From Sclerurus mexicanus (lineage: Eukaryota; Chordata; Aves; Passeriformes; Furnariidae), in contig VWZF01006664.1 in assembly GCA_013396755.1 (NCBI GenBank), positions 97,070 to 161,069 of the forward strand: DNA of 64,000 bases, given 5' to 3'. Of the stretch, positions 25,201-37,794 are shown piece after piece (positions within the stretch are counted from its first letter, which is position 1; each line of letters begins with the position of its first letter). The notes below the pieces were generated by a model that was not told where the DNA came from, searched no databases, and saw only the letters and a list, made by a program, of their open reading frames with translations. The translations under genes and the position numbers were made by a program.

Positions 25201-27766
25201 CTTGAGAGGCTTGTTAAGTGCAATGCTCTGAACCTCTTCCCACAGTGTGCTGTCATAGGACTGGCTTGGGAAAACAGCTGAGAAACAAGTGGAAGGAGAG
25301 CATCAAGGTCTACCCAGGTGATGGGGTGGTCCAGCCCATGGAATCCCCACTCGGACCAGAAACAAGTGACAGAGACGTTCTCCCTGTTACTGCAACGAGG
25401 ACCTTGGGCACAGCTCTGCCCTCCACATTTCTGCCTCACCAGGACCAGCACCGGAGACACCTGTGGGCAGGGGCAGCACATGGGGAGCAGCCAGGTGCTG
25501 CACGGGGCAGCAGTGCTCGACAGGAGCACCCTTGCCTGATGGCACTGCAGTGCCGGGGCAGGGGTGGTGATGTGAACACAGGGCTGATCCTCACGAAGCT
25601 CTCCTTACTTTCCATGCACCTCCCTTGTTTGGGTGCGAGCAGACCGTGAGACCTGACAAACCTCAAACCCACTGGCAGCGAGTTGCAGAGCCTCTCGTTT
25701 CCGCTGTTTGCTAGGCTAGTCCCCTGAGCCTCGGCCAAAACCTCCCCACTGGTGCAAGAGCTCCACGTCTTCCCACTCTTGCTCAGCAATCTGCCAGCAG
25801 CACCCCCCCAGCCCCAGACATTTGCATTCAATTACCCTGAATTTCATCACAGAAAGCAAATTTTGCCTGGCCACAGCTTTGGAAGGGACAAAAACAAATG
25901 CCGCAGGTCACAACCTGTTTTATCTGATCCTCCCTACAGATTTACCACGAGTTTGTTTTTTTTCCCCATGCCTGTTATGTGGTGTTGGTGTCAGATCCTC
26001 CTCCTGGCCAGACAAATCTTACAAGAAACTTGGTTATTAATCAGTTTCTGCAGGGATTTAGGGGAAGTTGCAAGCACAAGCATGCAAAGGCAGAAAGCTC
26101 TCTGTCCTTGTGACATGACTACCGCTGGTTCTCTGTAAAACCACACTTGTATTTCCTCTGCTGCAACTTCTCATGCCTCTCAAGTGAAGAAGAAAACTTG
26201 TGAGAGAAACAGATCAGGAGAAAGAGGACTGTACCAATGGCACAGTTTGGGCATTTTTGGGGCATAGAATAGGCATAGCACCCACATGCCTCTCAGGGTT
26301 GCTACCACTGGTAGCCATCCACAAGTTTGAAGTAAATTAAACAGTAAACTTAAATACTTTAAGAATTCTTAAAAGTCAAGGGGACTAGTTAGCAAGGAAA
26401 GCTTTCACCTGAGGAATAGCATGTTTTATGGTTAAATGCTAGAGCCAACAGTGCAGTAGATGAAATTTATACATGGGTTGCATTGAGCTTCCCTTAGGCT
26501 GGAGCATGCAAGGGACAGCACATGGGCATGTGAGCAGAGTGGTGAGCAGGGGGAGGCTGCCTGTGTCACCCTGACCTGGCCACGATGGGAAGGAGTCCTG
26601 ACATCGGTCTCTCCACCCTCTCCAAACCGTGCCTGTCGACTGAACAATACCTGACTAACACATACCTGAGGGATGCTAGGGGTGGTTCTCACAACAGGAC
26701 TCAAACAGCCTTGTCTTGCCTAGGTCGCATTTCTGCAGCTGGTTTGGGCCTTGGTTTATTAACCAGCTCTCGCTGAGTGTGACACTTTAGTCACGACATC
26801 GTGTGACAAGTGTTTGGGATTAGAAATCCCATACAGCTCCCACAATTACTCATTTTTCTATACACCTATTGAAAAAGAGCAGCTCTTTGCTAACGTGGGT
26901 TTTATTTTTAATTGCTGTCAAAAACATCCCTCCCTCCCACCCCAGCTGCAAGAGAGTCAAAAGCAGAAGCTGATTCCGAGATGCCCCTTTGAGTCCCATC
27001 CTGCCACAGCCTGAAGCAACATGCTGCTCCCCCACTGAGGACTCAGCTCCACTCCCACCAACCTGCTGCAGGCAGGAGCATTAGCTCAGGCTCTTCAGGC
27101 CACGCAGTCCCCCTCTGACCCAAAATGTGCAAGCAGGTTGACTTTCTCAGAGGTGTTTCTTATTCTGCTGGGTCATACATTCAAATGCCAAAACTGTGAC
27201 TCATTAACAGGGCAAGTTTGGGCTAGAGGGGGGTGCAGGAAGGAAGAAAAATAGCTTGCAAGAGCCTTCCTGTTTATCCATGGCTTGGGAAAAAAAATAA
27301 AAAGGCACAACAGAATCCACACACCCTGGCTCCATTATCTTTGCTGGCACAGCACTGGCTTGGCTCTCTCCCTTTGGCACTCGGGGCCAAAGCCATCCCT
27401 GCCTCGAGCGTGTTTGCTTTGGAGGAGTTTTCTGGGGACAGAAACCCGGCCCTGAATGGACAGTGTGCGAGCCAGCGGGCACAGGAGGCCCAGGCCACGC
27501 TGGGGAGGTCATTAGTGAGGTGGTGGCATCGCTAAAAGGAGTTGAATGAACACATTGAACCCAGCTGGGCTCCCAGTTTGCTCTGTTCTCACCACCCTTC
27601 CCTTCTGGGCGCACGGTGGGGCCCCAGCGGGCAAGAGCCCAGTGCCTGTGCACTGCGCTTCCATTCAAGGCTGCTTGGAAAGGGCTTTTAGGGGAGAGGA
27701 GGAGGGGGAGAAGTAACCCTTTGGCTTTCTTCTTTTACAACAAATGTCTTCCCTTTTTCTTTTCAG

Positions 27767-27870
27767 GGAGGCAAAAATGCCAGCTTCTCTGAAAAAACTG
27801 CAGCAAATGGCTGTTTTCATGGGGCTGTTCAGCGGTGGGGGATGCATCGTGATGTATAATCTTATGCAAA
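27767..27870 (+). CDS. COA1: COA1 first coding exon (start codon and transmembrane segment)
   Basis: The exon follows a strong pyrimidine tract ending in tttcag at 27761-27766 and ends at a GTAAGT donor at 27871. Ten untranslated bases precede the ATG at 27777-27779, so at least one more 5' non-coding exon must lie upstream. It encodes 31 residues plus one base of the next codon. Residues MAVFMGLFSGGGCIVMYNLM form the predicted single inner-membrane helix, with lysines just before it. The start aligns with an internal methionine of the human protein, so the bird N-terminus is shorter. Confidence 0.93.
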
Positions 27871-30800
27871 GTAAGTCTCGCTGCTGTTAGCAACCTTATT
27901 TCTCCTCTGCCCCTTTCACTGGCTTTTGTGTAGCGGGGAAAACAGCAGCATGCAAGACGTGAAAGGCAGATGAAGTTAAGGGAAGTGTGGCTGAGCCTTG
28001 GGGTTCTGCCTCTGTGGGCTCTGCTTTGTTCATCCCCAGGGCTTTTGCTCTCCCAGGCTGTGCTGCTTGCATTTCCAGAGGCAGATATTGCATAGGGAGC
28101 AGGCTGTTGCAGTCAGAAGAAAGTCTGGTTTTTGGGGGTTTCCTGAGGGTGAGGGCAAAGCGAAAGCTTAGGCAGTAATAGAGGTTTCATTTCTTAACTG
28201 AGATTTTATAACGGGGCAGTAAAAGGGGACCATCTGCGAGAAGGTATTAACGTCTAGCAGTTTGATCTGTAAATCTCTGTGTGGTGCTGGCCCTTAAACA
28301 CAGTGTGTCTGTGAAGTGCTAAGACATCATTAATTTCTCATGAATGAGGGACAGATAAGAGCAGTCAGCACTGAGAAGACCAGGGCAAGGAGAGAAAAGC
28401 TAGACAGGTGACGTTGCTGTTTTATAGACATCTCTAGTTGCTACGTGTCATTGGCCAAAAATCCAAATTATTAGTCCAAATGATAGATGTTTATTTGAAA
28501 CAGCTCCTAGATATTCAGCATCAGAGCAGAAGTAGGCTTTGCCTCTCTCCCGGGGCTGCTCTAGGCCTCTTGGCCCTATGCCTCTCCCTTGCTGGTGCTA
28601 TCAAAGGCTATTGCTTTCCACCTACCCTTATATCACAGGATGCTGCCAGAAAAGTGTAGCTGAGCCTGTTTCTCAAGCCTTCAGATAAGCTCTGAAACCT
28701 CCCCTTCATTTTACACATATTAATAACAAATCAGACAAGGCTGGAAATCAGAATTTAATTTTAGGCAGCTCATGCCCTCAAGCTCTGGCGTGCATGACAG
28801 AAATATGATCCTTACGCTTTAAAATATTGAGTCTGGCTTTAACAAGGACATTAACCTTTTTTAATTCTCAGCCCCTCAGCATTGCTATCTAGGAGTCTCG
28901 TGGGGAAGCTGCCCCCTGTGCTGTACAGCAAGTCAAGAGGGCTTGTTCCCCACATCACTGAGCTCTGCAATCAGGTGGCACAGCTCCTTCTGCCTCTGTT
29001 GCCACGTTGGTGGCCACCGAGTAGGTGTCTGATAACTTGGTGGCAAGCCAACCAGGCTGTTGATAGCCCACTTTCTGCTGCCCACTCTGTCTTCCCCTCG
29101 CCTCTAACAGACACAGAAGCCACACTGAGAACCTCCCCACCTTGGCAAGCTTGTGCAAACACTCAGGTAGTCCTAGTTCTACTCACTCTCCTCACTTCCA
29201 CACCCTTCTCATGGAAGCAACCTGCTCAGCCTACTCCAGCATCCTTTCAGCTTTCCTACCAAAGGGTTCAGAAACAAATGGATGAGTTGGGTATTTTATG
29301 CCTAATGCCTGGGGTGCTAACAAGGCACAGCTGAGAAGGAGCACCAGGAAACTAGAACCCATTTCCCCTCCAACCTGCAGGATTGGACACAACATGCTTT
29401 TAACATGGTCTGGGTGGCTGTTTGCCATGGTCTGTAGGCACTAAAGGGCTGGCAACTCCTTTGGCTGGCGTTCCTTAGGATGGGCCAGGGGAGAACCAGC
29501 TCAGGCTGCAGCCTAGCAAAGCTGTTTCTATGCCAACTGAGCACTGCCTGCTCACAGGGGATGCCTCCAATTAGGAGAGGGTGCAGCATCCTTCTGCCTC
29601 ATGCTCCAAGATGAATACTGACAGGCAAGAAGCTAGGAAACAAACCTTACACCTTGTTCTAGGCTCCCTGAAAGGTGAGGGTAAAGTTGCCAGAGTAGGA
29701 TTTTCACAAATGCACACTCTTAGCTTAACTCTGCCCTTCCTGATGTCAAGAGAGTGAAATTACACTGGCATGAAGTACATCTAGAAGCCCTAAAACTGTT
29801 AACAAGCAGATCTCTGCCTCCATAAGGAGGGTGGGCACATTTCCAGCCTTTAGCTCTGCGCTGTCCATTGGTGACCATGGTGCAGCATTTCACAGCTATA
29901 CACAGCACCCAGACATGGACAAATTGCAGTTTATCACCACTGTCCTCCATGTGCCAGCACTGCAGCATCCCTCTACTGTGCTGTTGTGGCTGCCTGACCA
30001 GTAACTCTAGTGGTGCTTCTTTGTGCCTCCCAGTTAAAAAACCCAGTAAGCTGAATTACCGCTGAAGCATTTCAGATATTCATCCTTGTGCCATTTCTTT
30101 CCTATTTTTCTTCCTTTTAGATAACCTACAAACATGTGAGAAGGGGAGAGACACAGCCATAAGCTGAACTGTACACCAGTATGGAACAGGCTATGTTTAG
30201 AGCTCTCTTCACTTAAATGAGCTGAATAACATTTGCTTCTCTGATGAAAGGGCGTGTTTCCTTTTTTAGCCAAATTTCCCCTAATTAATAGTTTTGGACT
30301 GTGTTTCAGGGAGGGCGTGGTAGTCTGGAGAAAAAAAAAATCAAAACATAAGCTAAAAAATAAAATTAAGTGAACAGTCTCCTCACTACCCTGTTTCTCT
30401 CACCTAGAAAGTTTTGCCAGGACCCAGTATTACCAGCAAGCTTTGGAACAACTGAACAGCAACCCTGCTGCCCTGGAAGCCCTGGGTGCTCCCCCACTGA
30501 AGGTCCACAACATCCGACTGACAGATGGGAGCAATCGCGTGGACACGGAAAGAGCACAGGTAGTGCTGGGGAGGTGGTGCCACAGGGTGGCTTCCAGCAC
30601 GTCAGGTGACAAGAGATCAGCCAGGGGATTTTGTGACCTGATCAGCAGCTCACAGGTCATTTGAGGACGCTGGAAGGTGGTGGGATGGGATACCAGTTGA
30701 TTTGGAAGAGGAATGGATTATGGACAGCATAAATCTGCCAGACTAGAAACAGCACGAGCAGCATCGTCGTGTTGTGCTCTCTGGGCACATCCCAGAATGC

Positions 30801-33800
30801 CAAGGGACCTCTCAAGCCACAAAATCATTTTCAGATTCAGCTTTAAAATAGCACCTGCCTCCCTTCCCCACCTCCCATGCTAGTTTTTAAAGTTTTGTTC
30901 AGAACAGTTTTATAGCCACTTACAGCCTATGCTGTGGTACAGCACAAGTGGTGTGGCTTTTAAAAGCACCTGGCACTTCTAAAAGTTCGTGCCATGGAGA
31001 ACAAAGAGCTGCTGACTTGAGACTGAGCGTGTGGCTTATGCAGGGACTGGGAAACGCTGCACTGGGTGCTCAAGTATTGCACAAGGCTGCCTTGTGTCAG
31101 CCCAGGGCTGGGCCCAAGCAAACCTCACAGGTCCATCTCCACCCGGCGTTGCTGCCTGAAGAGGACTTCCCATCAGTTTTTGCCCCTTTATCTAGGGGTG
31201 GCTGCCCTTTGCTGGTGGCACAAGATGTCCCTGTCAACCCTGCAGGTCCTTCACTGCGGTAACTCCTCCCATTGGAATAATTTTGTTCTTCCTGTTGAGT
31301 AGTTCTGAATTCTGGGGACCAAGCAATGGCTCTGATGGTACAATGAAGGAGAAGGACTATCAGGGCAAGATGAAACCCCCCCCATCCCAGCCTTTAACCA
31401 ACTCACATAAAATTCCTTTCCATTTCACTCCAGCCAGGCTGTACTCACATGATACCCCATGCCAAAAGGTTTCCCAGGTTTTATAGATTCTACCAGGAAA
31501 CGTATCCAAGGAAAAAAATGCACAAAACCTCCAGAATCTCTTATGCTGACTGAAAGGAAGATTACCTTTCCCACTGGTGTTTTCCTATGTCACTGTTCAA
31601 GAATGCTGGTTGCTTTGGTGACTCAGGGTTAAGTCAAACCCTGCCTTCTACCGACCTCACCCAACACGCAAACCACCAACTTTCTTCTCCACTTTTTCAA
31701 GCTCCTAAGCATTCATGTTCTCATGAAATAAACTGGTTAATCATCATTATATCATAAGGCAATTTACTGACTCCACAACATTCCCAGCTCCTGGGTCTGT
31801 TGGAGAACACCTGGCATTTTCTCTTTGTGGTTGCAACACCACCAGCAAACACTACATCTGAGACACATTTCTTTTATTCAGACCTTAGACGAAGTGCAGT
31901 TGGCCACTGTCACCGCTGCAGCTCCAGTTTTCTGTGTTAAACAACTGACTGAATTTGTGACACTGAAAAAAAAATACAGTCATTGAATGTCTCATGGCCT
32001 CGGTGTGTGTTAATGGACTGACCTGCAGAGGATCTCAACCTACCAGCTTGGTATGGTTATGGGAAGCTCTAACAGTGCAGATCACCTCTGGATGACCACG
32101 CACTCTGGTAAGGAAAGGTGTTTGCTCATAAATATTTCAGAGAGCAAGTGGTTTTCCCTGGGGCTTGCAGCTGTAGCACAGTCCATTCTTTCAGCAGAGA
32201 GAGGTTAATGCGAGGCACAGCAGACACACCTGTGTAGCCACACACACAGTTAGCTGGTGGAACAGCTTAGTCAAACTCTGAAACACAGTGAAAAATCATT
32301 GGAGTTCAAGGCTAAAAGGTGTTGTCTCTGTAGAAGGAGTAAATGGCCTTTTTGGTTTTCCGTTGGCAGATAAAGTTACCCGTGTCTGGCACGAAGTCTG
32401 CGGGATACCTGCACATTGACTCGGCCATGGACCACGCCCGGCGGCGGTGAGTGCTGGGGGAGCAGAGCAGGATGTTTGCCTTAGTCATCCGTGTTGTGAC
32501 ACCACACACACACACACACACAGAGTGACCGGAAGCTCCCGGCTGAAGGTCTTGTGAAAGGTCACTGCCATCCTTATGACAGAAATGTAAATTAGTTGGG
32601 GAATACATTGAATTAATCTGAGCTCCAGCGGAGGAGCAGCGCGAGCCATTCGTTTGTGCTAAGTGTGTTCTGCAAACTGCAGCTCGATCCACATACAAAT
32701 ACACACACTGTGAGCCAAAATAATGCACTGCCCCTCCCACCCTCCTCCTCACAGAGGCGCAGGGGCTGTTCAACAGCAGTCCAGTCTGGAGTAAGGGAAC
32801 TAGTTTGGCAGCAGGGGAATCACACATGTTGGAGCTGTGCAAGGTGAGCTGGAAATGCAGGATTTTTTTTTTATTTCATAAATAAGGCCCTTATGGTTAA
32901 AAAAAAAGTGCTAGAGCAGATACACTGTAGTAGAGGGATGCTCTGATTCCACTCTGCATAGAAGCGGCTTTACAGTTTTATAGTACTGAAGCCCCAAAAA
33001 CCTCCTTTGTCAAGGGTAAACTGGTTTCTAGAACTGGGCAAAGAATTGCTATGTGAATTCAAAGTCCATCTTCCATTAAATGCAAACCTCTTGTTAGGTA
33101 CTCCTGTTAGCTCTGTTTAGAAACCAAAAGCTACAAAACTTTTACTCAGCTGCCACCAGCCATATGGTAATATTTTCTTTTCATAATAAGATGAGCGTGA
33201 CTTAGAGGATTTCTCTTCTGAGTAAGTACAGGAAGTGAGGTGTAAAGTGATGCAAGGAAGGCACTAGGCTGGGACTTGAGAAACTCAGCACCTCCCCAGT
33301 GACCAGAGAACCCCCGAGGTGCCCAGCCACCTTCCAGGCACGTATCCCTGCCCTGGAGCCTCAGCTCTGATCTCCTCACTCCTCCTTAGCCCCTCACAGA
33401 CTTGGGGAAAGGGCAGTTCCCTGTTATTCCCTCTTCACGGTTACTGCGGGAATAACTGAGGATTGCAAGAGGTGTTGAACTCCATTAGTGCATACTTCAT
33501 CTCTCTAAGTTTGTTTCCAAGTGAGCTCTCCATGCATTTCTACAAGCTTAAGATAAGAAAAAACAAACAACAAACAAACACAAAAATCCAAACACAACCC
33601 AAAAACCAAACCACATTTTCTTGTAAAAGGATTTATGGCAGAGAATCTGTCAGACTCAACCAACTCCACCTGCGTGCAGGGTCCTGTGTGTAATTTCACG
33701 TGGGGCTAAGGCGTGACTTGCCCCTTGCAGTGACCTGGCTGGGAATAACAGACACCTAAGCAGGTCATCCTGGTGGGACTCACAGGTTTATGTGCCTTTC

Positions 33801-35011
33801 CAGTGGAGACTGGGGGGGGCAGCCAGACCCACACAAAGCCACAGGACACCAGGAATTGAGTGCTCTGTGCAAGAGCACTTGAGGCTCCTGAGCCACAGAA
33901 ATGTGTCTCAGTGTGCAATCTGTCCCTAGGGGTTTATTTGTTTATAGAAGATGACGTAGCCATAAAAAAGGGAGATTTGGAGACTGTGAGCTCCTTAGGA
34001 CCAGGAGGAAGATGCATTCACTGAGGCTCAGGCAGTGGAACATCCACAGGCAAGGGCAGCTGGGGCACCAGTCATGCACAAGGACACTGGCCCGCCCCAG
34101 AGAGAAGGGAGGGAAGGGCTGAGAGCCCAGGGCACTCTGTGGGGAGGGAGCAGTTCCTCCTGCAAGCTGGCAAGGAGGAAGCTGCTCCTCCTGGGTTGGG
34201 GTGGGAGCAAAGGGCTGGTTTCCAGAGCCCTGCTGCAGACCCATGGAGCAAAGAGCTGCGGCAGCCTCGTCCCCTCATTGTATGTACTCAGCACTGACTC
34301 CAGCAAGAGCAGGGCTTTGGAAAAAATCCTGGTTTAGTAGCCCAAAATAATAGTCCTTTGCAGCTGGAAAAGCAGCACGAGCAGTGTCTCAGAAGTGGGT
34401 TTGGAGCAGAGCTGAGAGGAAGGAAAAGACTCCCACCTCAGTCTCCAACAAATGGCATTTTCCTTCTTTGAGTAAGCACCATCAGGGTTTCAGCAGTCAC
34501 ACTGAGCAATCACACAGTGTTCAAACTCCTCCAAGCCAGGATAATTCCTTAGCAACACCGTCTGGCTCCAAGGCCGGAGAGGAGTGGAGCAAGGAATGCA
34601 CCCACAGGATGGAGAGGGAAAAAAGGCACCAGCTCGGGGGAGGAATGTCCTATCTAAGAGGAGCTGGCAGGATTTTATTGGAGTTGCAGCAGATAGGAAC
34701 AGGCATCCCAGCCCTCTAAATCCGGGAGAACAGCTTTCAGAAGCTGGCACTCACAACCCACATTTTAAAGCACTTGAGAGAATTTTAAAAAAGCAATGCG
34801 CGTGTGGAACGATTTGTTTCTCCGTGCCAGCTGTTTCTACGCTGACTTTACCACTGTGTTAAAAGCCACTGATGCGAGTTAAAAACCTCCTTTGCTTTGT
34901 GTCAGCTGGTGCCTCCAGGACGTCACCTTGAAGCTGCGGGATGGCCAGAGCATCCCCGTTTACCGCTCCCCGGTGGAAAGGGTGGAAAGCAGCGGAGTGC
35001 AAGAAGGCTAA
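27777..35011 (+). CDS. COA1: COA1 (MITRAC15), cytochrome c oxidase assembly factor 1; four coding exons, intact
   Basis: Spliced coding sequence 27777-27870, 30408-30559, 32370-32446 and 34906-35011 joins in frame to 429 nt (142 aa plus TAA). Every intron is GT-AG. The product matches the vertebrate COA1 family: a short N-terminus, a hydrophobic membrane segment at about residues 11-30, a helical stretch containing YYQQALEQL, then IKLPVSGTKS and LKLRDGQSIPVY, which are the family's most recognisable blocks. Human COA1 is 146 aa, so the length is normal, although the human protein has about a dozen extra N-terminal residues. Known role: inner mitochondrial membrane protein in MITRAC complexes, supporting COX1 synthesis and early complex IV assembly, and also complex I assembly. 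The start ATG has A at -3. The gene is convergent with STK17A as in human. Upstream non-coding exons are expected but not identified. No frameshift or stop was seen. Confidence 0.95.
27871..30407 (+). other. COA1: COA1 intron after first coding exon
   Basis: Bounded by GTAAGT and cacctag. Nothing recognisable inside; a 150-codon open frame at 28882-29334 has no family features. Confidence 0.85.
30408..30559 (+). CDS. COA1: COA1 second coding exon
   Basis: Acceptor cacctag ends at 30407 and the donor GTAGTG starts at 30560 (weaker at +4 than the other donors). The exon completes codon 32 and encodes residues 33-82, including YYQQALEQLNSNPAALEALG, the intermembrane-space segment just after the membrane helix. 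The frame joins cleanly to the exons on both sides. Confidence 0.94.
30560..32369 (+). other. COA1: COA1 intron after second coding exon
   Basis: Bounded by GTAGTG and ttggcag. No repeats or RNA genes recognised. Confidence 0.85.
32370..32446 (+). CDS. COA1: COA1 third coding exon
   Basis: Acceptor ttggcag ends at 32369 and donor GTGAGT starts at 32447. The 77-nt exon encodes IKLPVSGTKSAGYLHIDSAM and a short arginine-rich end, the most conserved block of the family. The minus strand over this exon carries a 176-codon open frame, which is a shadow with no family features. Confidence 0.94.
32503..32522. repeat. (CA)10 microsatellite
   Basis: Ten uninterrupted CA units lie 57 bases past the end of COA1's third coding exon, inside the following intron. 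A length polymorphism is likely. Confidence 0.9.
33556..33616. repeat. A/C-rich low-complexity tract
   Basis: A chain of aaac/caaa units (aaaacaaacaacaaacaaac and onward) in COA1's last intron. No coding or structural RNA feature seen. Confidence 0.75.
34906..35011 (+). CDS. COA1: COA1 last coding exon with stop codon
   Basis: Acceptor ttgtgtcag ends at 34905. The exon completes Arg108 and encodes residues 109-142, ending in TAA at 35009-35011. It contains LKLRDGQSIPVY, matching the family's C-terminal beta-rich block. The last 15 residues diverge strongly from mammals, as is common for this protein. Confidence 0.94.
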
Positions 35012-35250
35012 AACCCAGGGACAGGGACAGCTGCCCCTGCGCCTCCCACTGAGCCGCAGGGGCCATCGATCCATCACATCCTGCTGTGGCCAGGAACGGG
35101 CACAGGTGCCACAAGCAACAGTTTCACTGGAGGGGTGCTCTCAAGACAATTTTCTCTCATTGCTGTAATTGTGATTCCTTTCTTTCGCTGCTTTATCCAT
35201 GTGTTCGGCAGAAGCTTGAAATAAATACCTTGCAAAAGACTTGCTGTTGC
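35012..35250 (+). other. COA1: COA1 3' untranslated region
   Basis: A short 3' UTR is inferred from the stop codon to just beyond the first AATAAA at 35220-35225. The exact cleavage site cannot be read from sequence alone; about 15-30 nt past the hexamer is usual. Two further overlapping AATAAA hexamers lie at 35299-35308 and could give a longer form. Confidence 0.7.
35220..35225 (+). terminator. Poly(A) signal AATAAA for COA1
   Basis: A canonical hexamer lies 209 nt after the COA1 stop codon, followed within 30 nt by a T/G-containing stretch. Alternative hexamers occur at 35299 and 35303. Confidence 0.7.
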
Positions 35251-35298
35251 AGAGAAGTCACTCCTCACGCCCTGTGTGTGCTGGTGTTCTGAATTTGA

Positions 35299-35308
35299 AA
35301 TAAATAAA
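35299..35308 (+). terminator. Alternative COA1 poly(A) signals (two overlapping AATAAA)
   Basis: The sequence aataaataaa carries two overlapping hexamers, followed about 25 nt later by a T-rich stretch (gctttgttttac). It is a candidate secondary cleavage site downstream of the first signal. Confidence 0.45.
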
Positions 35309-35800
35309 CAAACTGCCAGGAAACTTAGCTTTGTTTTACAGCTGCAGACCAAAGCCAGGGCAGTTGGGCTGCTCTGTCGTGGCCAGAAGACCAAGCCAGC
35401 TTCTCAAAGCAATTCCCTCCCTCCTTCAGTTTCCACCTGTTTCTCAGCAAGCTGTTACCTCAACCAGGAGCAGCAAAGGTGAAGCTCAGCAGCAGCACCC
35501 TCCACTCCACGTGTCAGGTAGATTTTAAGGTTAAAAAGCTTCTGAGATAGCTGAGGCTGCTCATTGTAACTTTGGAATTCCAGGAAGAGACTCGCTGCTC
35601 ACACAGAGGGTCACTGGGAAGAAGCCACTGCCCAACGTGAGTGCAGGAGAGGACATTTACTTGGGCAGGAAAACACCCAGGAGGTGCAGAACAGGTAAAA
35701 TACTGCCCCAGTTCACTCTGACTGCAACAGGAGAGTGTGATTGTGCCATGATTCTGTCCATCAGGTAGAGAATTGCCCATCACCAGCAGTAAGCTGAGGA

Positions 35801-35893
35801 ACAAGCAAAAAAACCCACAAACCAAACAAAACCCCCATCCCAAACAAAACAACCCCCAAATGCACACATTTTCCACCCCACCCCAAACTGCAC
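35801..35893. repeat. A/C-rich low-complexity tract
   Basis: A G-poor stretch of A and C (ccaaacaaaacccccatccc and neighbours) about 600 bases beyond the COA1 poly(A) signals. Confidence 0.75.
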
Positions 35894-37794
35894 ACGAAGA
35901 CAAAGGCACAGTCTGAGACATTGAAAAGACAGAAGTAACTGTCCTGCCTTCATGCCTTCAACTAACACATGAGCCATTAAGGATATCCAGACAGAAGAGC
36001 ATTTTGGATTGACTCTTTAACAGAGATGCTCAACCAAGGTGCAGCTAGGGAAAGGCCAGAGCTTGTAACACTCAATCCGCTTTTACTCCCCATCCATCTC
36101 TTCATTCAAATTGGAGTCCCAGAAACCCACCAAGGCACAGGCACTGCAAAGCTTTTCACAGAGAAGGGCAAGCTGGAGCAAAGAACTGTTAAAGAACGGG
36201 GAGCATTTTCTTGTTCAACAATGATCCAGCAAACTGGGCAAGGCGGCTTTTGAAGAAACCTGAAGAGCAAAGGCCAAAGTAAAAAGGAGGAGATACTACA
36301 GGACCACAGCAAAGGCATGTTGGACAAACAATTCCAGAAAGAAACAATACACTCGTGCTTCAGTTGGAGTTTCACAAAGAGCTGTCAGGATGAACAGCTC
36401 TGGTGAGACCTGATCCAGCCACATGAAAGCTCAGGACACCAGGGAGAGGATTAGGATGAGTCAAAGAAAGACAGATTGAAATCCCTTCTTACTGGTTTCA
36501 CATAACAAAACGCAAACCATGCGATGTGAAAACATCAGCCTTGCATTACTGCAGCCCATCGAGCAAGAAGAACACCTGAGAGATGTGGAGGTCTCCTGGT
36601 GTCTCCAAGTTCGATCAAGCCCGGCTTTTGGTCCCTGAAGAAATTTGATGTGGAATCAGTTGACAAGAAAAAGCCAAACAAACCACTTTCCCATCCATCA
36701 ATAACCACTTCCCCGGCTGCAGCTTTGATTTCTTCCTCACCTCCAAAGATGCTGTGGGGAACCTGTTGAGTCCCCTCTGCCTGCACCAGCAGCATGTGGC
36801 GCACAGTGCCATTCCCCTGCCTTTGGCCCCCTCTGTGTGCTCAGCAAGCCTGGGCACTGCAGAGGCTGCAGGGCATGTAAGTGTGTAGGAGAGCTGGCCA
36901 CAACCACCCCCGCCTGCAACACAGCACTGGCAGAGATCCCACTCCGGCTTCCCAAACTGCTGCACCACAACACCCCTGCACGGCCCGGCTCCAACCCCGG
37001 GTTTTCCAGACCTAGAAGAGGTGTCTCCACACAAACCTCACCAGTAACACCAGGGATTTTATTGCCTTGTTTGGGGGAAGCAGAGCTTGCAAAGAGGTTT
37101 CATCTCTCGCTTTCCCCCTGGAGACCCAACAGAGAACCCCTTTGACTTTGTGCACTGCCAGTCATCCAAACCAGCCAACGGGGTCACCAGTGAGAACGGG
37201 CAGCGCCATCGTATCATACCAACAGTTCTCTAAAGCAAATCTTTAGACCCAGAGAAGGGAGAAAGCAATGGGTGGAGCTGGAGGCCAACAAGTCTGCAGA
37301 GGGGCACAAGAGTAAAATCACGGTCAAATCCCTATCTTTGTTTTGTTACCTAAAAGCCAGCAACCACAGAATTTCTTACCTCACGACCTTGAAGAGCCAC
37401 AGAAGTCATTTCCTCTCCACGTCTGAGCTCTTTTAGGATGCACATATTCAAAAGGAGGGAAAAAGCAGCAGGCTGGTGTGCTCAGTGCCAAGCTCATTTG
37501 GCCATGTGGCTCCCATTAAATACATCCCAGCCCAGGGCTGCTTTCAGAGAGGACACAGGTGCAGCAGGAGCAGCCAAGGGAGCTGGAACATGCCAGGAAA
37601 ACAGGGAGAGCAGAGGCCTCAAAACCACCAGCAGCTGCTGAAAGCCCAAAGAACTTCAAAAGGGCACCTGGGCCCTTTGCAGCCTTTTCTTCTAAGGAAC
37701 ACTGGAGCAGATTAAGTTCTGTTTGACTTCATAACGTCATGAAACACTAATTGCATTTTTATTGAGAAAATATTCACCTTTTGATAAAAGAGCC

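Larger units (their letters stand above)
15836..27766 (+). other. Non-coding sequence upstream of COA1 coding exons
   Basis: Probably COA1 5' UTR introns and/or promoter-distal sequence, because the first coding exon starts with a splice acceptor at 27766. It holds the CpG-enriched block at 17700-18500, two motif clusters, and a 189-codon open frame at 23544-24113 with no recognisable domain. No repeat of a known avian family was identified other than simple tracts. Confidence 0.5.
32447..34905 (+). other. COA1: COA1 intron after third coding exon
   Basis: Bounded by GTGAGT and ttgtgtcag. It contains the (CA)10 microsatellite and an A/C-rich tract; nothing else was recognised. Confidence 0.85.

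Noticed and set aside
32312..32842. 176-codon minus-strand open frame
   Set aside because: Antisense shadow over COA1's third coding exon and a CA repeat; no family features.
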